The position numbers and the translations under genes are program-made. From CAWJKP01 sp963843465 (GTDB taxonomy: Bacteria; Planctomycetota; Planctomycetia; Pirellulales; Thermoguttaceae): a DNA stretch of 64,000 nt. The stretch lies in assembly GCA_963843465.1 (NCBI GenBank), contig CAWJKP010000007.1:62001-126000 (forward strand). Reading direction: 5' to 3'. The notes below the pieces were generated by a model. The model had not been told where the DNA came from. It did not search any database and saw only the letters and a list, made by a program, of their open reading frames with translations. This document shows, one piece after another, positions 56,598 to 63,498 of this stretch; position 1 is the first letter of the stretch; each line of letters opens with the position of its first letter.

Positions 56598-56815
56598 CAC
56601 ACCTACTTGCCGTCAACGACGCCGTTACGGCCTTGTCTCCGCCGGGGTGCGCCACGTTAGAAAGATTCATCGCGCTTCGCGTATGCGGAGTTCGCCGCCG
56701 TCTGGTGGCCTTGCTGGAGACCGCTCAAGCGTTGCTCGACTCGCGCGACGACGACGACAGCCGAGAGCCGTGGGCGCAACCTGAGAATTGGTGGCGGGGA
56801 GAGGGGACCGCATGA
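56594..56815 (+). CDS. small helical protein of unknown function
   Basis: 73 residues from GTG 56594, overlapping the previous stop by four bases (GTGA). Mostly helical (CATLERFIALRVCGVRRRLV ALLETAQALL) with an acidic stretch DDDDSREP and a tryptophan-rich end. No family recognised. Its stop overlaps the next small start as ATGA. Confidence 0.6.
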   Translation: MTHLLAVNDAVTALSPPGCATLERFIALRVCGVRRRLVALLETAQALLDSRDDDDSREPWAQPENWWRGEGTA

Positions 56816-56934
56816 TTGACCGATACGGGCAACGCATCCCTCGGGATAGGGGGGTTATTCGGCAGCGGCGATTCGCGTCGGAACCGCATCACTCACCCGG
56901 ACATTTTTGGGAGAAATTCGGCCTTGAGACCTAA
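56812..56934 (+). CDS. 40-residue open frame in the overlapping gene chain
   Basis: ATG 56812 overlaps the previous stop (ATGA) and has GGAGAGGGG before it; the product begins MIDRYGQRIPRDRGVIRQRR and ends at 56932-56934. The ribosome site and overlap support translation; the function is unknown. It may mainly couple translation into the PLD-like gene, whose TTG start overlaps its end. Confidence 0.45.
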   Translation: MIDRYGQRIPRDRGVIRQRRFASEPHHSPGHFWEKFGLET

Positions 56935-57613
56935 ACCCGAAACTACCCCCCCGGCCGACTGGCAGACCGCCTTGCCGGTGATCGACGTTTCCGGGCTCCG
57001 GCCCGCGCTGGACGAGCTTGCCGGCTTCAAGAAAGAGGCGTCGCGCCAGTTCGGGCCGACGCGCCGGCACGTCACCCAAACCGCCAAGTCGATCCAGCGC
57101 GATGCGCGGCACCTGGTCAACGCCATCGCCGACATCGGCGACTTGCCCCAGTCCGGCACGGTGCTCCACCTGCTAACGGCCAAGCGGTTTGCCTTGTTCG
57201 ACGTGATCCGCGCGGTCCTGGAGCTGCGCGCCCCGGCGACGATCAGCTTTCTCGGGATATGCACGCTGGGATTCAGCCCGGCCAACGTCGAAGGACTGGC
57301 CGCCATGCTGGACAGCGGACAGGTGGGCCGGCTGGACTTCATTTTCAGTATCTACTTTCGCAGCCTCGAAAAGGCGAACTGTCAGCACATGGCCGCAGAG
57401 CTTGGCCGGCGAGGAGCCCGGATAGTTGCTTTCCTTCAACACTCCAAGATTCTCGTTATCGAGACGACGGACGCCCAGAACTACGTCATCGAGGCATCGG
57501 CCAATTTGCGATCCTGTGCCAGCCTCGAACAAATGGCGATTTTCAACGACGCCGAGCTAGCCGCTTTCCATCGGGGCTGGATTGATTCTCTTTTCACGGA
57601 GCACCGCAAGTGA
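56924..57613 (+). CDS. phospholipase-D-like domain protein next to terS
   Basis: About 229 residues if it starts at TTG 56924 (GGGAG ten bases upstream, overlap with the previous small frame); the frame is open to 56816. The C-terminal half has one PLD-type active-site pattern: FLQHSKILVIETTDAQNYVI followed by EASANLRSCASLEQ, giving H-x-K and the downstream Asn/Ser. Similar single-motif PLD-like genes sit beside terminase small subunits in phages. It could be a nuclease or a packaging-related factor. The next gene overlaps it by four bases. Confidence 0.65.
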   Translation: MRPKPETTPPADWQTALPVIDVSGLRPALDELAGFKKEASRQFGPTRRHVTQTAKSIQRDARHLVNAIADIGDLPQSGTVLHLLTAKRFALFDVIRAVLELRAPATISFLGICTLGFSPANVEGLAAMLDSGQVGRLDFIFSIYFRSLEKANCQHMAAELGRRGARIVAFLQHSKILVIETTDAQNYVIEASANLRSCASLEQMAIFNDAELAAFHRGWIDSLFTEHRK

Positions 57614-58080
57614 GAGGCAGAAAGCCTATCCCGAGTGAATTGAAGAAGCTGGCCGGCACGTTTCGGACAGACAGAGCAAACCCCGACGAGCCCACGGGCG
57701 AGCCCAGCCTGCCCCGGTGCCCCGCACACCTGAAAGGCGAGGCGAGGAAAACGTGGAAGCGTGAAGGCGAGGCCCTGGCGGCAATGCGGGTGTTGACCGC
57801 GGCCGACCGGGCGGCGCTGGCCATGTTCTGCGTGACGTGGGCGCGGCACATCGAAGCGGAGGGCAAAATCCTGGAACTGGGGGCCGTGGTCCGATCGGCG
57901 ACGGGCGTGGCGGTTGTGTCACCGTGGGTGACTATCAGCGCGAAGGCAATCGAGCAGGCGACGCGCCTTGCGGTTGAACTCGGCATGACGCCATCGGCAA
58001 GGGCACGGGTCCGAATCGTTCCACAAGCAAAACGCCCGGCGGCAGTTTCGAGCCGAGCGCGGATTCTGGAGATCGGATAA
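57610..58080 (+). CDS. terS: phage terminase small subunit, P27 family
   Basis: 156 residues from GTG 57610. The opening RGRKPIPSELKKLAGTFRTD followed by PSLPRCPAHLKGEARKTWKR and a helical body are typical of P27-type TerS, which recognises the DNA packaging site and guides the large terminase subunit. No terminase large subunit follows, nor any other packaging or head gene in the element. In phage-inducible islands a satellite-encoded TerS redirects a helper phage's packaging motor to island DNA, and that is the proposed role here. Confidence 0.9.
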   Translation: MRGRKPIPSELKKLAGTFRTDRANPDEPTGEPSLPRCPAHLKGEARKTWKREGEALAAMRVLTAADRAALAMFCVTWARHIEAEGKILELGAVVRSATGVAVVSPWVTISAKAIEQATRLAVELGMTPSARARVRIVPQAKRPAAVSSRARILEIG

Positions 58081-58129
58081 CATGGCCAAACTAAGCAGCA
58101 ACGCCGACCGAAGATGAATTGAGGCGACC

Positions 58130-58345
58130 ATGAAAAGCAAGTTACCCGAGATCATCCGCGACGGCTCGATTATCGCAGGAGCCGGCTGCCTGCTTTACGG
58201 TGCCTGGAAAGCATGGCCTCCGGCGGGATTCATGCTAATCGGGCTCACGTTGATAGCTTTCGTCATCGCGTGGGAGTTTGATCGACAGCGGAAGCCCCGG
58301 CGAGACACAGAGCAGACGAGGCAGCATCCGCGAGACTTTGATTGA
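58130..58345 (+). CDS. small two-helix membrane protein
   Basis: 71 residues with two hydrophobic segments (GSIIAGAGCLLYGAWKAW and AGFMLIGLTLIAFVIAWEF) and a charged tail (DRQRKPRRDTEQTRQ). A holin-like or membrane-interfering role is possible from its size and place, but no family is recognised. It follows terS by 49 bases. Confidence 0.65.
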   Translation: MKSKLPEIIRDGSIIAGAGCLLYGAWKAWPPAGFMLIGLTLIAFVIAWEFDRQRKPRRDTEQTRQHPRDFD

Positions 58346-58410
58346 AACACCGCCGGCACGCCGCCGGCAGCCGCACGGCCCGGCATCGGCCGATGAAAGG
58401 AACGACGCGA

Positions 58411-58854
58411 ATGACAAACACCTACCAGCCTACCCGACTCACCGGAATGGGCGACGGTCCGAACGACCCGCAGCAACTCCAGGTCAACACGGCGACGGGT
58501 GCTTTGCTCGTTGACGTGGGCAACGGGACCTTTGCGGTCCCCGGAACGATGGTTCTTGAAGGGACGGTCGCCACCACTCCGGCGACCTCTGTCAAGAACA
58601 TGGCGGTACTCACGCCTACGGCGACTTCGGAAACGGTGGGCACCCTTGGCTTGTCGATCATTTCCACGATCAGCAAGGTTTTGCTTTGGGCATCGGCCGC
58701 CGGCGTGACCATGAACTACAACGCCGCGGCCACCAGCACCACGGTCCCCGTGCCAACGACGCCGATCGAACTGGACATCGACGCGACCGATCTTGCGTTG
58801 CTCCAGTTGCTTGGCAACGCCACGATCACCGTCAACATCATCCAGATGGGATAA
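58411..58854 (+). CDS. unknown Thr/Val/Ala-rich protein, virion-like composition
   Basis: 147 residues from ATG 58411, with GAAAGGA upstream. Rich in Thr, Val and Ala with short beta-like stretches (GNGTFAVPGTMVLEGTVATT, NATITVNIIQMG). This composition resembles head-decoration or fibre proteins of phages. No named family recognised. Located among late-type genes after terS. Confidence 0.6.
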   Translation: MTNTYQPTRLTGMGDGPNDPQQLQVNTATGALLVDVGNGTFAVPGTMVLEGTVATTPATSVKNMAVLTPTATSETVGTLGLSIISTISKVLLWASAAGVTMNYNAAATSTTVPVPTTPIELDIDATDLALLQLLGNATITVNIIQMG

Positions 58855-58924
58855 CTGAATCACGCCCACCACACGGGCAACCGCGCCGGCCGGCAGCCGG
58901 CACCCCCGATCCGAAAGGATAACC

Positions 58925-59503
58925 ATGTTCGGACTTTCCACACGACCCCAGTCCAAGGTGATCTTTCCCAGCGACGGCGACGAAGCGCGATTGCGCGGCA
59001 ACGACGTCCAGCACGTCCAGATCGACCCCGACATCCAGCCCCCACGCGGCCGGACCGTCTGGCCTGGGCTCGAAAACCGGCCCGCGAAGCAGGCAGCGGC
59101 CATCCCCCAGATCCCTCCGGCCGAGGAGCTTCCCCGGCAGAAAAGGTTGCTGGAGCACCTTCGGGCCCAGCTTGCCACGGCAAAGGCGATTCTCGACAAC
59201 ACGCCGCAGGCTTCTTCCACGTCCGTTGCCGACACCGGCCCGCGGCAGCGGCAGTACGTCGCAATGCTGGAGCGACTCGAAGACCTGGCAGCGCAGCCCC
59301 TCGTTGACCTGCCGTTGCTCGTCAACGTTTTGCAGGGGGCCTACAACGAGGGCTTGATCCCCGCGACGCTCCAGCGAGTGGCCCAGCTCGAAGGCCAGCT
59401 TCGCGTGGCCCCGGCCCCGACCGACGAGCACAAGCGGTTGATTGCCAATGCTCAAAACTCATTCAAGAAATGGGCGCAAGCCTACTCGGCTCTGCGCCTT
59501 TGA
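58925..59503 (+). CDS. unknown helical protein
   Basis: 192 residues from ATG 58925 with CGAAAGGATAACC before it. The N-terminal half is extended and Pro/Gln-rich; the C-terminal half is helical (PRQKRLLEHLRAQLATAKAI, ATLQRVAQLEGQL). No family recognised. Together with its neighbours it may form an element-specific structural or redirecting set. Confidence 0.6.
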   Translation: MFGLSTRPQSKVIFPSDGDEARLRGNDVQHVQIDPDIQPPRGRTVWPGLENRPAKQAAAIPQIPPAEELPRQKRLLEHLRAQLATAKAILDNTPQASSTSVADTGPRQRQYVAMLERLEDLAAQPLVDLPLLVNVLQGAYNEGLIPATLQRVAQLEGQLRVAPAPTDEHKRLIANAQNSFKKWAQAYSALRL

Positions 59504-59639
59504 GCAGACCGTACCCGCGGTACTCCGCCACGAACTTCGGAGCCCCAGGCCTGCTGTTGGTTTCAACTTCGGACAGATCGATACCGCGACGCTCGATCGA
59601 GTGGCCAGTTTCGCAGCGAGCCTGCCGGAAGGCAAGTAA
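59442..59639 (+). CDS. doubtful short frame overlapping the previous gene
   Basis: 65 residues, overlapping the 3' end of the preceding gene. Its C-terminal half (GFNFGQIDTATLDRVASFAA) looks protein-like and stops at 59637-59639, upstream of the next gene's leader. It could be a separate small protein or the continuation of the previous gene after a frameshift. Confidence 0.25.
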   Translation: MPMLKTHSRNGRKPTRLCAFEQTVPAVLRHELRSPRPAVGFNFGQIDTATLDRVASFAASLPEGK

Positions 59640-59710
59640 CGTTTCAGTTTCACCCCGAGCCCGGCGAGCCAGCACGGCCGCCGGGTCCCACTTTCCAAAG
59701 CGAGATCATC

Positions 59711-60382
59711 ATGCCGACAGCAACAGCACTTCATTCCGGGGGCACATGGTACAAAGGGTTCGACCCCGATACCCAGGAGCCCGCCGTCAACCCGAGGACC
59801 GGCAACTTGGTTTACGGTCGCACCTTCCAGGAGGCGCAGCAGAACGCCCGCGCCGCCCAGACCGGCGGAAGCATCGGGCCGCAGCCGACATGGGCACTCG
59901 CGCCCGACAGTGACGCGAGCCCGACCAGGCTGAGCCCGACCCGCCGGCCCGCAGCGACGGCAACCCCGGACGCAGAGCAGTTTCCGGCTTTCGACGGTCT
60001 GCTTTCGGGCATCATCGTCAACGAGGTGTTCACTTCGCGGTTCGGCCCCACGCTCTTGGAATGCAGCGGCCTTTGCACCGGCGACTTCGAGGGCGTCCCG
60101 ATTGTGGGGACTGCCGTGAAACTCGGGGACGGTTATGCCGAATTGCAGGTCCGCGGCAACCGACTCCGGCTTCTTGTGTGCCATCCCGACGTTCGCCCCG
60201 ATTCCCTCGACCAAGCCCGCGAAACGAGCTTTGAGGCGGACTGGCACGGCAGCGAGCCGGACGAGTGGCGAGTGATCGACGGCCAGCGCGTTGCGGTCTT
60301 CAACCAGGGCGGTTGGGGTCTGACCGCTATTGACATGGTAGGGCGCGAAGTCGGCAGCCGTGACTTTTGCCTCGTCAGGTGA
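59711..60382 (+). CDS. unknown element protein
   Basis: 223 residues from ATG 59711. The N-terminal 80 residues are low-complexity (Thr/Pro/Ala); the C-terminal 130 residues look like a compact beta-rich domain (EVFTSRFGPTLLECSGLCTG, FEGVPIVGTAVKLGDGYAEL). No family recognised. The gene precedes the zinc peptidase by 63 bases. Confidence 0.6.
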   Translation: MPTATALHSGGTWYKGFDPDTQEPAVNPRTGNLVYGRTFQEAQQNARAAQTGGSIGPQPTWALAPDSDASPTRLSPTRRPAATATPDAEQFPAFDGLLSGIIVNEVFTSRFGPTLLECSGLCTGDFEGVPIVGTAVKLGDGYAELQVRGNRLRLLVCHPDVRPDSLDQARETSFEADWHGSEPDEWRVIDGQRVAVFNQGGWGLTAIDMVGREVGSRDFCLVR

Positions 60383-60445
60383 AGGGTGGACAGCCCGGGC
60401 GCGTCGAGCAAAAACAGCGACGCGCCCGGGCGGGTGGGGGAAACT

Positions 60446-61153
60446 ATGAGCACAACGCTAAGCGAGCCGAAATACGTCGGCCACGTTTCTGATGGCTGGT
60501 TCTTGGATTCCCAGGGGCGACTCCACTACCGCGCCCCCGACGTTGACGTGACTCGCGGCCGACTTCACGCGCTGTTGGGCGACCTGCCCGACGACGGTCC
60601 CGCGGGACCGCTCATCCGACTCGTTGCGATCGACGGGGTAGCCCCTAGCCTGATGCGTGCCGCGGCGATTGAGCGGGAACTGAGCAAGGCACCGCCAAGG
60701 GTGCTCGCTGTTTTCCGTAGCCGTGGCGGCACGATCGACATCGTTCCCGGCGAGGATGCCAGCCGACATCCGCAGTGCGGACAACGACCGCCCCCCGGCA
60801 AGATTGTAAGAGGCTGGTGCTCGCGCGGTGAAGCCCAACCCCTGATCGTTGTGGCGGTCGCGGGGGATCCCCGGGCGGTCTTGCACGAGCTAGGCCATTG
60901 GCACGACCGGTCCGACCGCTTCTCTGGTCTTTCGGAATGGCAGCGCATCGTCGCGGCCGACCGCAGCGCGGCACACGACTGGAGTTTCATGGTGGATACG
61001 AGTTCCTTTTTCGACGACGGCCACAACGGGAAACGCTCCCCGCGCGAAGCCTACGCGGAGGCGTTCGCAATGTTCTTCTCCGGTCCCGAGACACGGCGAC
61101 GGTTGACGCGGGCCATGCGGGAATTTATCGCCAAAACGGCCGACCGCTTGTAG
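60446..61153 (+). CDS. zincin metallopeptidase-like protein
   Basis: 235 residues from ATG 60446. HELGHWHD (first His near residue 147) is a HExxH zinc site, and YAEAFAMFF about 55 residues later offers the third glutamate ligand, as in gluzincins of the anthrax-lethal-factor-like type and several toxin peptidases. No signal peptide or membrane segment, so it would act in the host cell. It is near the distal end of the element, where satellite cargo (phage interference or host-modifying genes) often lies. The target is unknown. Confidence 0.7.
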   Translation: MSTTLSEPKYVGHVSDGWFLDSQGRLHYRAPDVDVTRGRLHALLGDLPDDGPAGPLIRLVAIDGVAPSLMRAAAIERELSKAPPRVLAVFRSRGGTIDIVPGEDASRHPQCGQRPPPGKIVRGWCSRGEAQPLIVVAVAGDPRAVLHELGHWHDRSDRFSGLSEWQRIVAADRSAAHDWSFMVDTSSFFDDGHNGKRSPREAYAEAFAMFFSGPETRRRLTRAMREFIAKTADRL

Positions 61154-61269
61154 CGATCGGCTGCCCGCCGCGCCGTCCCCGGCTTGCGCCGTCGGGTGTC
61201 GGCACGGCGTTTTTCAGACCAGGGGAAGTCCACGAGGACGGCCACGGTGGCGAGGGAGGGCGGTTGGAC

Positions 61270-61971
61270 GTGTCGATAGTCGAGTTGGCGATCGACGCAG
61301 CGGGGCACGTCGGCGACGTCGCACGGCACCAACGCCCCACGGTAGCCCAGGCCGCGCGCCAGCGGTGGACGCAGGCCGCGCTGGGGGCCTTGCTGGGCGT
61401 GGCACAACCAACCGTAGCTTCTTGGCCTCCGGTCAACGGGGGGGATAATGCTAGGATTATCAGCGCTGATAATCCTAGCAAATCCGCCCCCGATGGGGAA
61501 ACCCTTGACGGCGACGGCGGCGAACAGGAGTTGGAGCCGACGCCGCTGGAAGAGGCGGTCGCCCAGGCGGAAAGTCGGACAAGCGGCAGCGCTGCTTCAC
61601 TCGATACGGAGGCAATCAGCATGACCGAGACGACGTCGACCACCCCCAAGCTGCAGCGCTACACGGTGACCGCCGACGTGCTGCTCACCTTCGAGACCGA
61701 GGCCGGCAGCCCGGCGGAGGCCCTTGCCGCCTACCAGGCTTTCCGGCTGGCCCACCTGGAGCTACACGGCCGGAACGGGGTGACTGTCCTACTGCCCGCC
61801 GACCTGCCCGCCGTGGTGACGACCGGCTCGGGAAAGCTGGCCTTGAGGGTCGAGAGGGTGGGGGGCAGTGAGGGGCGGAAGCCGAGCCGGTTCAACCCGG
61901 CAGGCCAGCTACGGCACGGCAACGGCCGGCAGGACCATGGAGAGGCCGGCACCCTCGACCGTCGATCCTGA
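61270..61971 (+). CDS. helix-turn-helix protein with central palindrome
   Basis: About 233 residues from GTG 61270; the frame is open to 60898 but overlaps the peptidase gene there. TQAALGALLGVAQPTVASW near residues 35-55 is a Cro/XRE-like helix-turn-helix. A 32-bp perfect palindrome lies in the following codons. The C-terminal part (LQRYTVTADVLLTFETEAGS) is a separate beta-containing segment. It could be the element's repressor, although such genes usually lie beside the integrase. Low conservation of the tail leaves the exact end of the domain unclear. Confidence 0.6.
   Translation: MSIVELAIDAAGHVGDVARHQRPTVAQAARQRWTQAALGALLGVAQPTVASWPPVNGGDNARIISADNPSKSAPDGETLDGDGGEQELEPTPLEEAVAQAESRTSGSAASLDTEAISMTETTSTTPKLQRYTVTADVLLTFETEAGSPAEALAAYQAFRLAHLELHGRNGVTVLLPADLPAVVTTGSGKLALRVERVGGSEGRKPSRFNPAGQLRHGNGRQDHGEAGTLDRRS
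61449..61480. promoter_or_regulatory. 32-bp perfect palindrome inside the HTH gene
   Basis: TGCTAGGATTATCAGC is followed directly by its exact reverse complement (61465-61480), an AT-richer island in GC-rich DNA. Perfect symmetry without a spacer suits a dimeric or tetrameric DNA-binding protein, possibly the HTH protein encoded here. Confidence 0.6.
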
Positions 61972-62340
61972 GCGATCCTGGACGGCCGGCAGGGGCGACA
62001 GTGGGCCCCTCGACGTGAAACGGGCGAAGGCCGGACCCCTCGACGTGCATCATGCCGCCGGTTGCCCACCAGGCCTCCTCGACGTGGCGACGGTGGACCT
62101 GCACCGGCACGGGCGGCATCATCGGCCACCACCATCATCGTCCCCTTGCCCTCGACGGCCGGCATGGTGGCGACGGCTGGACCTGGACCAGGTCGACGTC
62201 CTCGACGTGCCGAGCTTTCCCGGCTGGATTGCCGATCGGCGGCAAGGTCGAAGGCCCTGCTCCTCGACGATCAGCACCGCGGCCGGCTGGACCTCGACGA
62301 TCGGCGTTCTTGCTGGCCGATCTTCTCTTTTCTTTCCGCC
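61972..62340. repeat. non-coding right end with seven CCTCGACG repeats
   Basis: No convincing gene. CCTCGACG occurs at 62008, 62038, 62077, 62150, 62200, 62262 and 62292, all in the same orientation within 292 bases. Open frames in all phases here come from this repetitive GC-rich sequence. The cluster lies between the HTH gene and the integrase arm sites. Confidence 0.6.
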
Positions 62341-62379
62341 GGTAGCACCGGGGTAGCACCGCGGCTTTTCTGTGCTACC
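62341..62379. promoter_or_regulatory. right arm-type integrase sites (GGTAGCAC)
   Basis: GGTAGCAC at 62341-62348 and 62352-62359 (direct) and inverted at 62372-62379, 50-88 bases inside attR. The two-direct-plus-one-inverted set mirrors the left end (51073-51125). Confidence 0.65.
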
Positions 62380-62388
62380 AAAACCAGA

Positions 62389-62423
62389 AAGGCTAGTTGT
62401 AACTCTTTGCCACAACTAGCCTT
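62389..62423 (-). terminator. terminator hairpin for tRNA-Pro
   Basis: AAGGCTAGTTGT (62389-62400) and ACAACTAGCCTT (62412-62423) form a 12-base perfect stem with an 11-base loop, just past the tRNA 3' end; on the minus strand TTTCTGGTTTT follows. It lies within the element, so the element supplies the terminator of the reconstructed tRNA. Confidence 0.7.
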
Positions 62424-62428
62424 GCAAA

Positions 62429-62474
62429 TCGGGGCGACAGGATTCGAACCTGCGACCTTCTGGTCCCAAACCAG
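62429..62474 (-). other. attR: element-borne 3' half that restores tRNA-Pro
   Basis: The 46-base copy identical to attL. Joined to the chromosomal 5' half at 62475-62503 it rebuilds a complete tRNA, as expected when an element integrates into a tRNA 3' end. Confidence 0.95.
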
Positions 62475-62503
62475 ACGCGCTAGCCAGACTGCGCCACGCC
62501 CCG
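62429..62503 (-). tRNA. tRNA-Pro (anticodon TGG)
   Basis: 75 nt on the minus strand. The acceptor stem CGGGGCG pairs with CGCCCCG, discriminator A at 62429; D arm, anticodon arm with loop TTTGGGA, and T arm with TTCGAAT are complete. CCA is not encoded. It is the host gene of the integrated element. Confidence 0.95.
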
Positions 62504-62622
62504 AGGGGCTCGATTGCCCGGGTCGTTGCATCCTATCAATTCCGACTCGCGGTGGCAACCACGCCCGCGCGTTTGCTGCTCTTACCAGCCCACGAATCGG
62601 GGGGACGGCTCTTTGCACCGTT

Positions 62623-63360
62623 CTACCATTTCAGTAGATTCCGCAGCCCCAATCCGAGGATGATCCACAAGGCGGCCAACGCCTCCCGGTTGTTGATCTT
62701 GGAGCAGCCCCCGCGGCGGTCGGCGAAGACGATCGGCGTCTCGCCGAAGCGGGCGCCTAGCCGCTGGAGACGCCAGAGGATCTCTTCCTGGAAGGAATAG
62801 CCGCGGGAGCGGACGCGGTCGAAGTCGAGCCTGGCCAACAGCGACGTGCGGTAGCAGCGGAAGGCCCCGCTACAGTCTTTGCACTTCAAGCCCAACAACC
62901 AGCGGCTGTAAAGATTCACCCCGCGGGACATGAAGTGCCGCCGCCAGGACCAGCCTTCAATGCCACCGCCGGGGATGTAGCGGGAGCCGATCATCACGTC
63001 CACCGGCGGTCCCTCGGGCGGGTCCATGCCGGCCAAGATCACCGGCAAATAACGCGGATGGTGGCTGAAGTCGGCGTCCATGTTGAGCACCTGCCGGTAG
63101 CCATGATCCAGCGCGTGCTTCATGCCGGCGATGATGGCGGTGCCCAGGCCCAGCTTTGCCGGACGGTGCAGGCAGCGGAGCCGGCCGTCTTCCTCCGCCC
63201 GGCGGTCGCACCAGGCGCCGGTGCCGTCGGGGGAGTTGTCGTCGATCACCAACAAATCGACCTCGGGGGCGTAGGCGAAGATCTCCTCGACCAGCTTGGG
63301 GAGATTCTCGATCTCGTTGTAGGTGGCCACCGTCACCAGGGTCTTTTCGGCATCCGACAT
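62623..63360 (-). CDS. GT2-family glycosyltransferase, dolichol-phosphate mannosyltransferase type
   Basis: 245 residues from ATG 63360 (GAGGAG upstream; an ATG at 63381 is also in frame). The GT-A fold is seen in VTVATYNEIENLPKLV, the nucleotide-binding DDNSPDGTG, the metal-binding LNMDADFSHHP and GSRYIPGGGIEGW. These are the marks of polyprenol-monophosphomannose synthases, which make a membrane-bound sugar donor for glycan or glycoprotein assembly. The C-terminus is short and lacks a clear membrane domain. It lies on the chromosome beyond the element, close to an epimerase gene. Confidence 0.92.
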   Translation of the reverse strand: MSDAEKTLVTVATYNEIENLPKLVEEIFAYAPEVDLLVIDDNSPDGTGAWCDRRAEEDGRLRCLHRPAKLGLGTAIIAGMKHALDHGYRQVLNMDADFSHHPRYLPVILAGMDPPEGPPVDVMIGSRYIPGGGIEGWSWRRHFMSRGVNLYSRWLLGLKCKDCSGAFRCYRTSLLARLDFDRVRSRGYSFQEEILWRLQRLGARFGETPIVFADRRGGCSKINNREALAALWIILGLGLRNLLKW

Positions 63361-63394
63361 GCTGCTGCTCCTCGAGATCACTAGCCCGACATCA

Positions 63395-63481
63395 CTAGCC
63401 CGACGCGTAAGCGAGGGTGATCGGTTCGAGGACCCTCGCTTACGCGTCGGGCTGAAAATCCTCGCTTGCGCGTCGGGCTAG
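63395..63481. repeat. three-armed palindromic repeat, CTAGCCCGACGCGTAAGCGAGGG family
   Basis: A 23-base arm at 63395-63417 is complementary to 63433-63453 and also to 63460-63481, so either right arm could pair. It is a variant of the repeats at 2744 and 16069 and fills the gap between the glycosyltransferase and epimerase genes. Confidence 0.85.
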
Positions 63482-63498
63482 TGTGCAACCATGAATTA

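Larger units (their letters stand above)
50936..62474. mobile_element. integrative phage-satellite-like (PICI-like) element in tRNA-Pro
   Basis: Two perfect 46-base direct repeats (50936-50981 and 62429-62474) bound 11.5 kb inserted into the 3' half of tRNA-Pro(TGG). All genes point rightward: integrase, small protein, AlpA-like regulator, primase-helicase with an adjacent inverted-repeat origin candidate, overlapping small genes, PLD-like protein, terminase small subunit, late-type unknowns, zinc peptidase and HTH protein. There is no terminase large subunit, portal, protease, capsid or tail gene. This layout and size match phage-inducible chromosomal islands. A prophage remnant is the alternative, but intact att sites and an unbroken gene run argue against decay. 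No frameshifts are seen inside. Confidence 0.85.

Noticed and set aside
50936..62474. Complete prophage
   Set aside because: No recognisable terminase large subunit, portal, protease, major capsid or tail gene in 11.5 kb.
62062..62637. 191-codon frame across the right end of the element and the tRNA
   Set aside because: Runs through attR and the tRNA gene; composition reflects the CCTCGACG repeats.
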